Shown one piece after another: positions 1 to 9,557 of a stretch of 64,000 nt of DNA; position 1 is the first letter of the stretch, and every line of letters starts with the position of its first letter. The DNA lies in assembly GCF_016862915.1 (NCBI RefSeq), contig NZ_BONW01000039.1, positions 124,001 through 188,000 on the forward strand, read 5' to 3'. A model generated the notes under the pieces. It searched no databases. It was not told the origin of the DNA and saw only the letters and a program-made list of their open reading frames with translations. A program made the position numbers and the translations under genes. The stretch comes from Plantactinospora endophytica. GTDB taxonomy: Bacteria; Actinomycetota; Actinomycetes; Mycobacteriales; Micromonosporaceae.

Positions 1-1614
1 GAGGTAGCCGGCCCGGGCAGCGTCGGCGTCACCCCGGACGAGCGCGATGTCGGCCTCGGAGACGTCGAGTGCGCGTAACCGGGGGCCGAGCTGGAGCGGA
101 TATCCGGCGACGTACCGGCGGACGAGCAGCAGCAGCCCCTGCGACCAGCGCTGCTGCGGATGCGCGACGACGGCCGGCCGGTACGGGTCGACCTGCACGC
201 CCCGCCCGCCGACCCAGGCCAGGGTCAGCCGACGGACGTCCTCGGCCGGCGGACGCAGGTGCCGGATCCGCCAGCCCGACCGGTGGCCGAGGGCGATCAG
301 CTCGGCGGCCCGGGTCGACTCGACGGGCAGCGGTTCGGCCAACCACGGCTCGACCCGCTCGGCGAGCCGTCCGAGCAGCCGTTCACCCCAGTCGGTCAGC
401 CCGGCCGGTCGCCGCAGCCCCCGAAGTGCCTCCCTGACCTGCGCCCGGGCGTACGCGTACTCCAGGTCCGCGTCGCGCCGCTGCGCTCCGGTGCAGGTGA
501 GCCGGTAGTCGCGGAGGAACGCCGCGATGCCGACGAAGGCGTAGATCCCCTGTAGCAGGCCGCCCAGCGGGCGTGGGTCGTCGCGCCAGGGTGCGTACCT
601 CGTCTGCTCGTCGCGGCCGGTGGTGAGCGGTACCAGGTGCATGAGTCCGCCGAGTTTGATGTGCTGGAACTCGTGCACCAGCGACACCGCCAGGGTCGCC
701 TCGTCCGGCGGCGTCGAGACCATGACGCTGCCGAACGCCTCGCCGGTCGAGGCACTGCGGGTCTCCAGGTCGTCGCTGGTGGGTAGCGGCACCAGGGACA
801 CCACGCCGGCCGCGATCGACTCGGCGGTGTCGGGCTGCTGCTCGTGGAGCAGCCGCCAGGCACCGGCGAGGAGTTCCGACCACCGGGCGACGGCGGCGTC
901 GTCGAGCCGGTCCGGTTCGACCGGGTCGGCGAGTTCGCGGTACGGGTCGACGTCGTCGAGCAGGACGCGCAGTCCGGGACCGGTACCGGCCGACAGCCGC
1001 CGTAGGCCCCACCAGCCCGGTACGTCGTCCTCGGTCGAGTCGAGCCGGACGGTCACGCCCTGATCGGGGTCGCCGATCCGGACCCGGCCGTCCGCGCACT
1101 CCGCCTCGACCGCGCACCACCGTCCCGGTGCGGGCAGCACCGCCATGCCGAGCGAGGGCAGCATGACCCGGCCGGAGCGTGCGGGTAGCCGGGTACGCCA
1201 GCGCAGCCCGGCCCGGGCGGCGGCCACCAGTGCCACCGCGTGCAGGGCGCCGAAGTCGGCCCAGATCGGTGCCTGCGCGTCCGCCCCGCCCCGGTGGCGT
1301 CGGAGGGTGTACGCGGCCCAGTTGCCGATCTGCGGATGCAGCAGCAGGTCGGTGAACTCCGCCGGTGCCGACTCCTCCGCGCGGACCAGCACGTCCCGGG
1401 CGGTGTCGGCCGGCGGAAGCGGGCCGAGCAGCCGCGCGTCGGCGCTCGCGGCCTCGATCACCGCGTGCAGCAGCAGGAGTCGCCGGCTGCGCTGGGTGTG
1501 CCAGAGTTGTCGGACCAGGTCGGGTCCGCCCCCGCCGGTGCAGAGTGCGTCGAGGTGCCGCTCGGACAGGCGGTGGCGGGGGAGGTCCGGCTGTGGCTCG
1601 ACGTGGTCCACCAC
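1..1614 (-). CDS. aKG-HExxH-type peptide beta-hydroxylase, 3' end outside the window
   Basis: The reading frame is open from the GTG at 1614 through to base 1, 538 codons, so the C-terminus is missing. Residues 314-318 read HEFQH within SLVHEFQHIKLGGLMH, the hallmark of the HEXXH-motif family found in FxsB-type fusions and stand-alone RiPP enzymes; characterised members hydroxylate beta carbons of peptide side chains using Fe(II) and alpha-ketoglutarate. The GTG was chosen because GAGGAG lies 7 bases upstream; an earlier in-frame GTG at 1620 has no room for a ribosome site. Related genes usually sit beside a radical SAM maturase or a short precursor, but everything downstream is cut off here. 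The family call rests on the motif; the substrate is unknown. Confidence 0.8.
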   Translation of the reverse strand, partial: MVDHVEPQPDLPRHRLSERHLDALCTGGGGPDLVRQLWHTQRSRRLLLLHAVIEAASADARLLGPLPPADTARDVLVRAEESAPAEFTDLLLHPQIGNWAAYTLRRHRGGADAQAPIWADFGALHAVALVAAARAGLRWRTRLPARSGRVMLPSLGMAVLPAPGRWCAVEAECADGRVRIGDPDQGVTVRLDSTEDDVPGWWGLRRLSAGTGPGLRVLLDDVDPYRELADPVEPDRLDDAAVARWSELLAGAWRLLHEQQPDTAESIAAGVVSLVPLPTSDDLETRSASTGEAFGSVMVSTPPDEATLAVSLVHEFQHIKLGGLMHLVPLTTGRDEQTRYAPWRDDPRPLGGLLQGIYAFVGIAAFLRDYRLTCTGAQRRDADLEYAYARAQVREALRGLRRPAGLTDWGERLLGRLAERVEPWLAEPLPVESTRAAELIALGHRSGWRIRHLRPPAEDVRRLTLAWVGGRGVQVDPYRPAVVAHPQQRWSQGLLLLVRRYVAGYPLQLGPRLRALDVSEADIALVRGDADAARAGYL

Positions 1615-1642
1615 TGACACACTCCTCGCTCCGTCTTACGTA

Positions 1643-1654
1643 GACAGCGCTGTC
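1643..1654. promoter_or_regulatory. Perfect 12-bp palindrome GACAGCGCTGTC upstream of the peptide hydroxylase
   Basis: GACAGCGCTGTC is a perfect palindrome 29 bases upstream of the GTG start at 1614. The ACAGCGCTGT core is typical of TetR-family operators. No TetR gene lies next to it in the window, so the regulator, if there is one, is encoded elsewhere or to the left. Confidence 0.4.
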
Positions 1655-1770
1655 CCGTCCGTGGCCAGTGCCGGAAACTCTACCGTCGCCGCCTCTCGCG
1701 GCAACCTATCGACGGATGGCGATCAGATGTGCCGTTCCGGCGCGGGTGGAGGATTGCCGGAACGCCGTAC

Positions 1771-1808
1771 GGGGTGGCACCGGAAACGTCGGCTTCCGGT
1801 GCCACCCC
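1771..1808 (-). terminator. Hairpin terminator of the GH87-like glucanase gene
   Basis: GGGGTGGCACCGGAA (1771-1785) and its exact reverse complement (1794-1808) flank an 8-base loop. This 15-bp stem begins 14 bases past the stop codon at 1822-1824. There is no long U tract, which is usual in high-GC actinomycetes. Confidence 0.75.
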
Positions 1809-1821
1809 GCGGTAGCGCGTA

Positions 1822-4800
1822 CTACGGGTTGACGGTGATGGTGAAGGTGGACGTGGTGTTGCGGATGTTCTGGTAGTTGTTGCTCAGCCGGAGGTTGTTG
1901 AAGACCGCCGAGCCGCGCGCCGGACCCTGCCCGGCCTCCGGCATCTCGTTCGCCCAGATCCCGAACCCGGACTTCGCGTCGTACGCGTCACCGCTGCGTT
2001 GCGCGCCGCTGATCGAGATGTTGGTGAATATGGTGTCGGTGACCGAGTTCTGTGGCTGACCGCCCACGTAGTTCGTCTGGAACATGATGCCGTGGTAGGT
2101 CGGATCCACGATGTCGACGTCGGTGACCCGGATCGCCCGCATCTCCTTCGACGCGGCGAAGACCCATATCGCGGGGAAGGTCTGCGCGCCCCAGAAGTGC
2201 CCGCCGGCCCGGACTATCGACGCGTTCTCGATCCGGGTCAGCCCCGGCCCGAACCCGACGAACGGATATCCGAAGTCGAGCGAGCTGATGGTGATGCCGG
2301 AGTAGACGAGCTGGTCGGCGATGTACATGTTGCGGAAGATGTTGTCCTGCCCGCCGTACACCGCGACGCCCGCGGCCCGCCAGGTCAACGTCGCCGTCAG
2401 GTTCTCGAAGACGTTGCCGGTGTTCGCCCCGCCGCCGGAGTCGGTGGCGGAGAAGAGCGCGAACGCGTCGTCCCCGTTGCCGCGTCCCTCGACGTTGGTG
2501 ACGAGGTTGTTCGTACTGCCGTTGGTCATGTTGATCGCGTCGGCGAAGGTGTTGCGGATCCGCGAGTTCTTGATCGTGATGTTGCTGACGTGCACGCCCC
2601 AGAACATGCAGACGGTGTGCTCGACCCAGACGTTGTCGAAGGTCAGGTTGGAGACGTTCGACAGCTCGCCCCAGACCTTGCCGGGGCCGTCGATCCGCTC
2701 GACGTAGTTGCCGAAGAAGGCGAGGTGTTCGAACGTCGAGCCGTTCGCCGAACTCTCGACCCGGAACCCGGCGTCGGTGTTCGAGCCGGTCGGCGGAGTC
2801 TGGAACCGGGTGTACCACAGGCCGGCACCGACCACCCGGACCGCCTTGCCGTACACCTGGAACTTGTTCGAGGTGCTGTAGGTGCCGGGCGGCAGGTAGA
2901 CGCCGATCAGGTTGCCGGTGGTGTCCATCCGGACCCGGTCCAGCGCGTTCTGCACGTCCTGGTGGCCGGTCCCGGTCGGGGTGGCGTAGCGGGCCGGGTC
3001 CGGGTTCGCCCGCGGCGCGACCTGCTCCAGGTTGATGAAGTCGATCGCGTACGTGAGGCTGTTGGCCGGATCCTTCTGCAACCTGATCCGGCTGCCGGCC
3101 GGGATCGACGAGTTGAGCATCACGTTCGCCTCGTCGTAGATGTGCCGGGGCCCGCCCGAGCCGGGCGAGTTGTTCGGCTGCGCCTCGTTGCCGTACAGCC
3201 AGGCGTACCGGCTGGTCAGGTCGATGGCCTTGTGGAAGACGCCGTCGACGTAGATGTTCAGCGTCGAGTTGGCGCCGCCGCCGCCCGGGGCGTCCGGCAT
3301 GGAGAAGCGGGTGACCAGGGTGTTCGTCGGCGCCCGGGTGGTCCACTCGACGTAGGCGCCGTTGTTGTTCAGGGTCACCGCGCGCCGGCCAGAGGCTTCA
3401 CCGGCGAGGTCGCCGACGATCCGGTTCGGCCCGACCGCCGTGGCGCCGCCGCCGAGCGTGCCGTCCTCGGCCTCGTACATCTCGTACGGCATGTTGGCGC
3501 CGCGACCGACGAAGAACGGCGTGTCGCTGGTGTTGTTCGCCTGCTTCACCGGCAGTTCGTTGGCGTCGGCGGCGAGCACGGTGCGGACCGTGTACCGGCC
3601 GTTCGCCGCCGTCCAGGTGCCCAGGCTCACCGGGGCGGTGCTGGCCCCGGCGGCGATGGCGCCGCTGTACGACCCGGTCAGCGTGCGGACCGCCGTGCCG
3701 CTGGGGTTCAGCACGGTCACCGTGATGCCGTGCGCTCCGCTGGCGGAGGCGATCGTGCCCTGGTTGCGGATCGCCACCGAGAAGGTGACCGTCTGGCCGT
3801 TCGCCGGGGTGCTCGGCGACCAGCTCGGCACGGCGACCAGGTCCGAGCTGGCCACCGGGGCGACGGTCAGCGAGGACGGGTTGGTGAAGCTGTTGTTGGT
3901 CTCGCTCTGCTCGATGACGGCGTTGGACTCGTCGACCTTGGCGGTCAACTGGTAGGTGCCGGCGTTGCGCGGTCCGGCGTTGGCGGTGACGGTGCTGCTG
4001 GCCCCGGCCGCGAGCCCGCCGACGGCTGCGGTGCCGACCAGGGTCGTACCCAGGTAGAAGTTGACGTTCGTCGCGCCCGACGCGGCGGTGCCGGCGTTCT
4101 GGACCGTGGCCGAGACGGTGATCGCGGTGGTCTCGACCGGCGCGGCCGGGCTCCAGGTGGCGGCGGTGACGGTCAGGTCCGGGTTCGGGGCGGCGACCCC
4201 GAAGACCTGGAACTCGGCGACCTGGCCGGCCGGCGCACCGCTGTTCGCGGTGATCGACAGCCGGACGTCCGCGACGTTTCCGCTGACCGGGATGGTCACG
4301 CTGTTGCCGCTGCCGGGACTGAAGCTGTACGAGGTGGCCGCCGACAGGCTGGTGAACGACGAGCTGCTCTGCTCGCGGCCGAGCACCTGGATGGTCTGGT
4401 TACGCGGTCCCCACGCCGAGTCGGGGTTCAGCCGGACGACCACCGAGCTGACCGTGGCGTTCGCACCGAGCTGCACGGTGAGCACGCTCGGGTACGCCCC
4501 GCCGGCCCCCTCCCAGTACGTCGCCACGTTGCCGTCGTTGGCGTTGGCGGCGACGAAGGTGTGCACGGTCGACGAGGCGGTGATCGGCTTGCCGACCGCC
4601 AGGTTGGTGCCGGTCGGCGGGTTGCCGGTGCCGGTCCGGGTCACCGTGTTGCTGTTCCCGGACACGTTCCCGGCGGCGTCCCGGGCCCGGACGTAGTACG
4701 ACACCGTGGCGGTGGCCGGCTGGCTGTCGGTGTACGTCAGCACGTTGCCGACGTTGGCCCGCAGCGCGCCGTTGGCGTAGACGTCGTACCCGACGACGCC

Positions 4801-5439
4801 GACGTTGTCGCTGGCCGCGTTCCAGGTCAGCCGGATCTGTCCGCTGGCCGGCTGGGTGAAGGCCAGGCTGGTCGGCGCGGTCGGCGCCAGGGTGTCGGTG
4901 CCGCCGGTCGGGCCGTGCACCTCGAACTCGGAGAGCTGTCCCGCCGGCCAGCCGTTGTTCGCGGTGATGTGCAGCCGCAGGTAGCGGGTGTTGGTGGTCG
5001 GCAGGTTGACGGTGACGGTGTTGCCGCTGGCCGGGTTGAAGGTGTAGCCGGTGGCGGCGACGAGTGTGCTGAACGTGCTGCCGTTGTTGCTGTTCTGCAC
5101 GGCGAGGGTCTGGGTACGGGTACCCCAGCCGGGCGGCAGTTTGAGCACCAGCCGGTTCACGTCGCTGGCCGCGCCGAGGTCCGCCTGAATCCACTGTGGA
5201 AAGGCGTTGTTGGCGCTCTCCCAGTAGGTTCCCTGGTTGCCGTCGCCCGCGTTGCTCGCCGGGTACTCCGGGTGCGAGCTGCTGGCGCTGATCGTGGCGG
5301 CGACCGCGACCTCGGCCCGCTGGGGGCCGGCGTCGGGGCGGGCCGAGGCCGGGTTCGGGAAGAGCGATCCGGCGGCCACGAGTAGTCCGGTGGTGAGCGT
5401 CGCCGCGATCAGGCGGGGTCTTGGTGGTAGCTGTCTCAT
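1822..5439 (-). CDS. Secreted multidomain alpha-1,3-glucanase (mutanase), GH87-like
   Basis: 1205 residues from the ATG at 5439 (AGGAAG 5 bases upstream); an upstream in-frame extension lacks a ribosome site and would bury the signal peptide. Order: signal peptide (1-33, ending ASA), F5/8 type C/discoidin domain (about 45-178), fibronectin III (185-272), second discoidin (278-420), two CARDB-like Ig domains (420-640), a carbohydrate-binding module (about 650-800), then a right-handed beta-helix (about 810-1205). D967 with the DD pair at 990-991 resembles the aspartate trio of GH87 alpha-1,3-glucanases. It should act outside the cell on fungal or bacterial alpha-1,3-glucan. Mycodextranase or another beta-helix specificity remains possible. 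Confidence 0.8.
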   Translation of the reverse strand: MRQLPPRPRLIAATLTTGLLVAAGSLFPNPASARPDAGPQRAEVAVAATISASSSHPEYPASNAGDGNQGTYWESANNAFPQWIQADLGAASDVNRLVLKLPPGWGTRTQTLAVQNSNNGSTFSTLVAATGYTFNPASGNTVTVNLPTTNTRYLRLHITANNGWPAGQLSEFEVHGPTGGTDTLAPTAPTSLAFTQPASGQIRLTWNAASDNVGVVGYDVYANGALRANVGNVLTYTDSQPATATVSYYVRARDAAGNVSGNSNTVTRTGTGNPPTGTNLAVGKPITASSTVHTFVAANANDGNVATYWEGAGGAYPSVLTVQLGANATVSSVVVRLNPDSAWGPRNQTIQVLGREQSSSSFTSLSAATSYSFSPGSGNSVTIPVSGNVADVRLSITANSGAPAGQVAEFQVFGVAAPNPDLTVTAATWSPAAPVETTAITVSATVQNAGTAASGATNVNFYLGTTLVGTAAVGGLAAGASSTVTANAGPRNAGTYQLTAKVDESNAVIEQSETNNSFTNPSSLTVAPVASSDLVAVPSWSPSTPANGQTVTFSVAIRNQGTIASASGAHGITVTVLNPSGTAVRTLTGSYSGAIAAGASTAPVSLGTWTAANGRYTVRTVLAADANELPVKQANNTSDTPFFVGRGANMPYEMYEAEDGTLGGGATAVGPNRIVGDLAGEASGRRAVTLNNNGAYVEWTTRAPTNTLVTRFSMPDAPGGGGANSTLNIYVDGVFHKAIDLTSRYAWLYGNEAQPNNSPGSGGPRHIYDEANVMLNSSIPAGSRIRLQKDPANSLTYAIDFINLEQVAPRANPDPARYATPTGTGHQDVQNALDRVRMDTTGNLIGVYLPPGTYSTSNKFQVYGKAVRVVGAGLWYTRFQTPPTGSNTDAGFRVESSANGSTFEHLAFFGNYVERIDGPGKVWGELSNVSNLTFDNVWVEHTVCMFWGVHVSNITIKNSRIRNTFADAINMTNGSTNNLVTNVEGRGNGDDAFALFSATDSGGGANTGNVFENLTATLTWRAAGVAVYGGQDNIFRNMYIADQLVYSGITISSLDFGYPFVGFGPGLTRIENASIVRAGGHFWGAQTFPAIWVFAASKEMRAIRVTDVDIVDPTYHGIMFQTNYVGGQPQNSVTDTIFTNISISGAQRSGDAYDAKSGFGIWANEMPEAGQGPARGSAVFNNLRLSNNYQNIRNTTSTFTITVNP

Positions 5440-5832
5440 CGTCTTCCTTGGCGCTCGTCGGAACCGACTGGAGGTGCTGCGAGCGACCGGGCCTGGTCGG
5501 CGTCTGGCCCGGCTGCCGCCCGCCGCCGAAGGCGAGCGGTGGCGCCGTCCGTCCGACCTGTCCACCGCCGCCGCGACCCCGCCGAGGGCCGATCCCCGAG
5601 GCAGCCGGGGAAGGAGCACAGAGAACGCCTGTCCAGAAATTCCGGGGTGTAGGAAGCTATCTGGCAACCGCTGACCCGAAACTTGCGTGGTGTCGTCGTA
5701 ATGTTGCAGACGTGCTACGGGTGCGTCAACACCTCGGGCAGATCAGTCCGGATCGATGAGACGGACTTGGCCGAATTATCCTCATCGATCGTTATTTGCG
5801 CGCTCGAATCTCGCCCGAGCGGACGTCGTCGG
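5440..5832. other. Intergenic region between glucanase and xylB
   Basis: About 390 bp between two genes on the minus strand. It should hold the glucanase promoter and leader. The visible features are a locally AT-richer patch around 5770-5800 and the inverted repeat 5751-5790. I found no convincing coding frame: the frame upstream of 5439 lacks a ribosome site. Confidence 0.5.
5751..5790. promoter_or_regulatory. 10-bp inverted repeat GATCGATGAG / CTCATCGATC
   Basis: GATCGATGAG (5751-5760) and CTCATCGATC (5781-5790) are exact reverse complements with 20 bases between them, so their starts are 30 bp apart, close to three helical turns. It lies 43 bp beyond the xylB stop and 312 bp upstream of the glucanase start. 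It could be a split operator for the glucanase or a loose xylB terminator. Confidence 0.35.
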
Positions 5833-7245
5833 TCAGGCGCGGTCGGGGGCCTTTGCGCGGGCCACGGCGTACCGCTCGCGGACTGCCGGCACCGCGTCCG
5901 CCTCGTACGTCTCCACCTGCCCGACCGTCCACGACGGCGGTCGCGGCCCGCCCGTCAGCACCCAGGCCGCCTGGCGGGCGGCGCCGTCGGCGACGTACTC
6001 CCCGAGCGGTGGGACGAGCACGGGCACGCCGAAGACCGTGGGCGCGATCCGGCGTACCGCCTCCGAGCGGGCGCCGCCGCCGACCAGGATGACCCGGTTG
6101 ACCGTCGTACCCTGCTCGATCATCGCGTCCAGGCCGTCGGCGAGGGCGCACAGCATGCCCTCCACCGCAGCGCGGGCCAGGTGTGCGGGAGACGAGGTCC
6201 GCAGGGTCAGGCCGTGCACGGCTCCGGTGGCGTGCGGGCGGTTCGGCGTGCGCTCGCCCTCCAGGTAGGGCACCATGACCAGCCCGTCGGCGCCCGGCGG
6301 GGCGGACAGCGCCAGCGCCGACAACTCCGTGTGGTCCACCCGCAGCATGGTCGCGGCGGCGTCCAGCACCCGGGCGGCGTTGAGCGTGCACACCAGCGGC
6401 AGGAACCGGCCGGTCGTGTCGGCGTACCCGGCCACGGTGCCGCTCGGGTCGACGGCCGGCAGGTCGGAAACGGTGGTCACGATGCCGGAGGTGCCGATCG
6501 AGACGATCACGTCGCCCGACTCGGCGCCGACACCCAGCGCCGCCGCGGCACAGTCGCCGGCGCCGGGGCCGAGCAGCGCGCCGGTGCGCAGCTGCCCGGC
6601 CCGACCGGTCGGCCCGAGCACCTGTGGCAGCAGCACGTCGTCCCGACCGAACGCCAACCGGATCAGGTCCGTACGGTAGTTCCCGGTCGCGGCCGACCAG
6701 TAGCCGGTTCCGCTGGCGTCGCTGCGGTCGGTGCGCAGGGCCGCCAGCCCCGGTGCGCCGGCCAGTCGCCAGGTCAGCCAGTCGTGCGGCAGGCACACCG
6801 CAGCCGTACGGGCGGCGTTGTCCGGTTCCGCCGAGGCCAGCCAGCGCAGCTTGGTGACGGTGAAGCTGGCCACCGGTACCAGGCCGACCGCCTCCGCCCA
6901 GGCCCGCTGTCCGGCCTCGCCGCCGCCGAGATCCCGGATCAGGTCGACGGCGGCGCCGGCCGAGCGGGTGTCGTTCCACAGCACGGCGTCCCGGACCACC
7001 GCGCCGTCGGCGTCCAGGCAGACCATGCCCTGTTGCTGCGCGGCGATCGAGGCAGCCGCCACGTCGTCCAGCCCGCCAGCCTGTGCGACCGCGTCGGAGA
7101 GTGCGGCCTCCCACGCGGCCGGCGGCACCTCGGTGCCGACGGGGTGCGGTGCACGACCCTCGCGCACCAGCTTCCCGGTCTCGGCGTCGCGGATGACGAC
7201 CTTGCACGACTGGGTCGACGAGTCGACCCCGGCAACGAGTGGCAC
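5833..7245 (-). CDS. xylB: Xylulokinase (FGGY family)
   Basis: 470 residues. Phosphorylates D-xylulose to xylulose 5-phosphate in the cytoplasm, the entry step to the pentose phosphate or phosphoketolase route. The N-terminus [14 protein letters not shown] is the FGGY phosphate-binding loop; [17 protein letters not shown] and the C-terminal [11 protein letters not shown] segment follow the xylulokinase pattern. The start is the GTG at 7245, with GGGAGG just upstream; a longer frame to 7302 adds only a proline-rich tail. No xylose isomerase or transporter is adjacent, so this is a lone kinase. A kinase for another ketose is possible. Confidence 0.88.
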   Translation of the reverse strand: MPLVAGVDSSTQSCKVVIRDAETGKLVREGRAPHPVGTEVPPAAWEAALSDAVAQAGGLDDVAAASIAAQQQGMVCLDADGAVVRDAVLWNDTRSAGAAVDLIRDLGGGEAGQRAWAEAVGLVPVASFTVTKLRWLASAEPDNAARTAAVCLPHDWLTWRLAGAPGLAALRTDRSDASGTGYWSAATGNYRTDLIRLAFGRDDVLLPQVLGPTGRAGQLRTGALLGPGAGDCAAAALGVGAESGDVIVSIGTSGIVTTVSDLPAVDPSGTVAGYADTTGRFLPLVCTLNAARVLDAAATMLRVDHTELSALALSAPPGADGLVMVPYLEGERTPNRPHATGAVHGLTLRTSSPAHLARAAVEGMLCALADGLDAMIEQGTTVNRVILVGGGARSEAVRRIAPTVFGVPVLVPPLGEYVADGAARQAAWVLTGGPRPPSWTVGQVETYEADAVPAVRERYAVARAKAPDRA

Positions 7246-7298
7246 CGGTCCTCCCGGGGGTTGTCGGGGGTACGGGTCAGGTGGGCACGGGCGCGTGG

Positions 7299-7331
7299 TC
7301 AATTTGTTTAACGGCTGAATTATTTGTGTTG
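7299..7331. promoter_or_regulatory. AT-rich divergent promoter block upstream of xylB
   Basis: A short run with TTTGTTTAAC and TGAATTATTTG stands out against the GC-rich surroundings between xylB (minus) and the TIGR04222 gene (plus). On the minus strand it gives TTAAAC and TTGACC, either of which could serve as a -35. It may also hold a ROK/XylR-type operator, but no clean palindrome is visible. Confidence 0.35.
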
Positions 7332-7455
7332 CGCCACGACGCAGTCAAGGCCGTGACGCGGCGTTTACCGGAACGATGCGCGATCCCGAAACCGCCCCTG
7401 GACCGGCTCGTCCACACTGGAGCCGGCCCCGACCTGCGGACCCGAGGAGTACGCG

Positions 7456-8418
7456 ATGTGGATCGACCTGGTTCCGATGTCCGTGTACGCGTACCTCGGC
7501 GTCGCGGCGGCGGTCTTCGTCGGCGCGTGGCGGTACCGCCGCCGGGTGCTCGGCACACCGCCCCGGCTCGGCCTCGGTGACCTGACCCCGCAGCAGGTCG
7601 GCTACCTGCACGCGGGCGAGCGGCTGGCCGTCTACGCCGCGCTCGCCGGCCTGCGCGCCGCCGAGGCGGTACGCCTGACGCCCACGCGCCGGCTGCGGGT
7701 GAACGGGCCGCTGCCGACCGGTGCCACCCCACTGGACAGGGCGGTGCACGCGGTGGCCGGTGACGGAGTGGCCCAGCAGGCGCTCCGGGCCGACCCCCGG
7801 GTGGTGACGGCGGTCGGGCAGGTCCGGGACGGCTTGGAGGAGGCCGGGCTGCTGCTCGGCCCGGCCATACACCGCAGGGCCGGGCGTGGTGCCCTGCTGA
7901 TGCTGCTCCTGGTGGCCGTCGGCGTCGTCTGGATCGCCCCCGACCTGACCGGCGGTCGGTCGCCCGGCTATCCGGGTCTCGCCACCCTGCTCGTGTTCGG
8001 CGCCTTCTTCGTGTTGCTCGGCCGGATGCCCGAGCAGAGCGGGTCCGCCGAGGTGATGTTGCACCAGCTCCGCCAGTCGTACTCCTACCTGGCCCCGGAG
8101 CAGCGACCGGCGCTCACCACCTACGGCCCGACGGCGGCAGCGATGGCGGTGGCACTGTTCGGCACCGGCGTACTCGGTGAACTCGACCAGGAGATGGGCG
8201 CCGAGGCGTACGTCGAGCACCGCGCGCTGGACACCGGACCGACCGGCACCCCGGGTCTCGGCTACGGCGGTCACGCCGGTTACGGCGCCAGCGGTGACGC
8301 GGGCAGCGGTGGCGGCGGCGACTTTGGCGGTGGCGGCGATTCCGGTGGAGGCGGAAGCTGCGGGGGTGGCGGCGGTTGTGGCGGCGGTGGGGGTTGTGGC
8401 GGTGGTGGTGGCAGTTAG
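7456..8418 (+). CDS. TIGR04222 domain-containing membrane protein with Gly-rich tail
   Basis: 320 residues; ATG preceded by GAGGAG. An N-terminal membrane segment (about 5-25) is followed by a soluble region with LTPQQVGYLHAGERL, typical of the TIGR04222 family, then two central membrane segments near 140-190 and a C-terminal run of GGGG, GCGG and GGGS repeats (about 270-320). The tail contains cysteines at regular spacing. The family is common in actinomycetes and has no established function; glycine/cysteine-rich tails are usual in it. It stands alone between xylB and an aldo/keto reductase. Confidence 0.75.
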   Translation: MWIDLVPMSVYAYLGVAAAVFVGAWRYRRRVLGTPPRLGLGDLTPQQVGYLHAGERLAVYAALAGLRAAEAVRLTPTRRLRVNGPLPTGATPLDRAVHAVAGDGVAQQALRADPRVVTAVGQVRDGLEEAGLLLGPAIHRRAGRGALLMLLLVAVGVVWIAPDLTGGRSPGYPGLATLLVFGAFFVLLGRMPEQSGSAEVMLHQLRQSYSYLAPEQRPALTTYGPTAAAMAVALFGTGVLGELDQEMGAEAYVEHRALDTGPTGTPGLGYGGHAGYGASGDAGSGGGGDFGGGGDSGGGGSCGGGGGCGGGGGCGGGGGS

Positions 8419-8526
8419 CCGGCCGTAAGGCTGGCCCTGTCGGGGCTACCCTTCACGGAGACTCCCAGCCGGCGAACGGCGCCGGCACAGTGGTGACACC
8501 GATCCGTTGCCACCGAAGGAGTTTCC

Positions 8527-9552
8527 GTGCGATACCGCCTACTGGGCCGAAGTGGTCTGCGCGTCTCCGAGCTGTTCCTCGGCGCGATGGGACTCGCCTC
8601 GCCGACCGGCGGGGTTGCGCCGCTGCCGGTCGCCCGGGACATCCTCGACGCGTACCTCGACGCGGGCGGGAACGTCCTCGACTCGGCGATCAACTACGGC
8701 GGTGGGGAGAGCGAGCGCATTCTCGGCGAGTTGCTGATTGGCCGACGGGACCGGGTGGTGTTGGCCACCAAATACACGGCGTCGCGGGACCGCACCGACC
8801 CGAACGGGTACGGCAACCACCGGAAGAACCTCCGGCTATCGCTGGAGACCAGCCTCCGCCGGCTGCGTACCGACCACATCGACCTGTACTGGGCGCACGT
8901 GTGGGACCGGCACACCCCGATCGAGGAGATGATGCGGGCGCTGGACGACGCCGTACAGGCCGGCAAGATTCTGTACGTCGGCATCTCCGACGCACCGGCC
9001 TGGGTGGTGAGCCGGGCCAACACGCTCGCCGAGTGGCGCGGCTGGGCGCCGTTCGTGGGCCTCCAGGTGCCGTACAACCTGCTGGAACGGGACATCGAGC
9101 GGGAGTTGCTGCCGATGGCGGAGGCGTTCGGGATGACCGTGGCGAGCTGGTCGCCGCTCGCACACGGTCTGCTCTCCGGCCGGCACACCCGCCCCGGCGC
9201 CACGGCCGAGGACCGCGCCGGGGACGGGTTCGAGACACTCGACGACCGGCAGCGGGCGGCCGTGCTGACGGTGCAGGAGGTCGCCGACGAGTTGGGCGTG
9301 ACCGCCGCGCAGGTCGCCATCGCCTGGGCCAGGGCCGGCTCCCGGGCGATACACCCGATCTTCGGAGCCGGCACCGTGGCCCAGGTGAAGGAGAACCTCG
9401 GCGCGGTGGACGTGACACTGCCGGCCGAGGCGGTGCGCCGGTTGTCGGCGGCGGTCGAGTTCACCCCAGGCTTCCCGGCCGACTTCATCGCGAGCTGTGA
9501 GGAGACCGAGTGGCTGGTCGGCCCGAACGCCACCCGGCTCGACGGACGCTGA
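8527..9552 (+). CDS. Aldo/keto reductase
   Basis: 341 residues from a GTG at 8527 with GAAGGAG 5 bases upstream. NADPH-dependent (beta/alpha)8-barrel oxidoreductase of carbonyl compounds. The frame begins MRYRLLGRSGLRVSELFLGAMG, carries DSAINYGGGESERILGELL (Asp and Tyr of the tetrad), KYTASRD (Lys), IDLYWAHVWD (His) and the C-terminal GAGTVAQVKENLGAVD segment. It resembles the AKR11/YajO group. No pathway partner is adjacent, so the substrate is unknown. Confidence 0.88.
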   Translation: MRYRLLGRSGLRVSELFLGAMGLASPTGGVAPLPVARDILDAYLDAGGNVLDSAINYGGGESERILGELLIGRRDRVVLATKYTASRDRTDPNGYGNHRKNLRLSLETSLRRLRTDHIDLYWAHVWDRHTPIEEMMRALDDAVQAGKILYVGISDAPAWVVSRANTLAEWRGWAPFVGLQVPYNLLERDIERELLPMAEAFGMTVASWSPLAHGLLSGRHTRPGATAEDRAGDGFETLDDRQRAAVLTVQEVADELGVTAAQVAIAWARAGSRAIHPIFGAGTVAQVKENLGAVDVTLPAEAVRRLSAAVEFTPGFPADFIASCEETEWLVGPNATRLDGR

Positions 9553-9557
9553 ACCTC

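Noticed and set aside
1999-5385. 1128-residue plus-strand frame across the glucanase gene
   Set aside because: Composition is Val/Asp/Gly/Arg throughout with no domain; the minus-strand frame has a signal peptide and eight recognisable domains.
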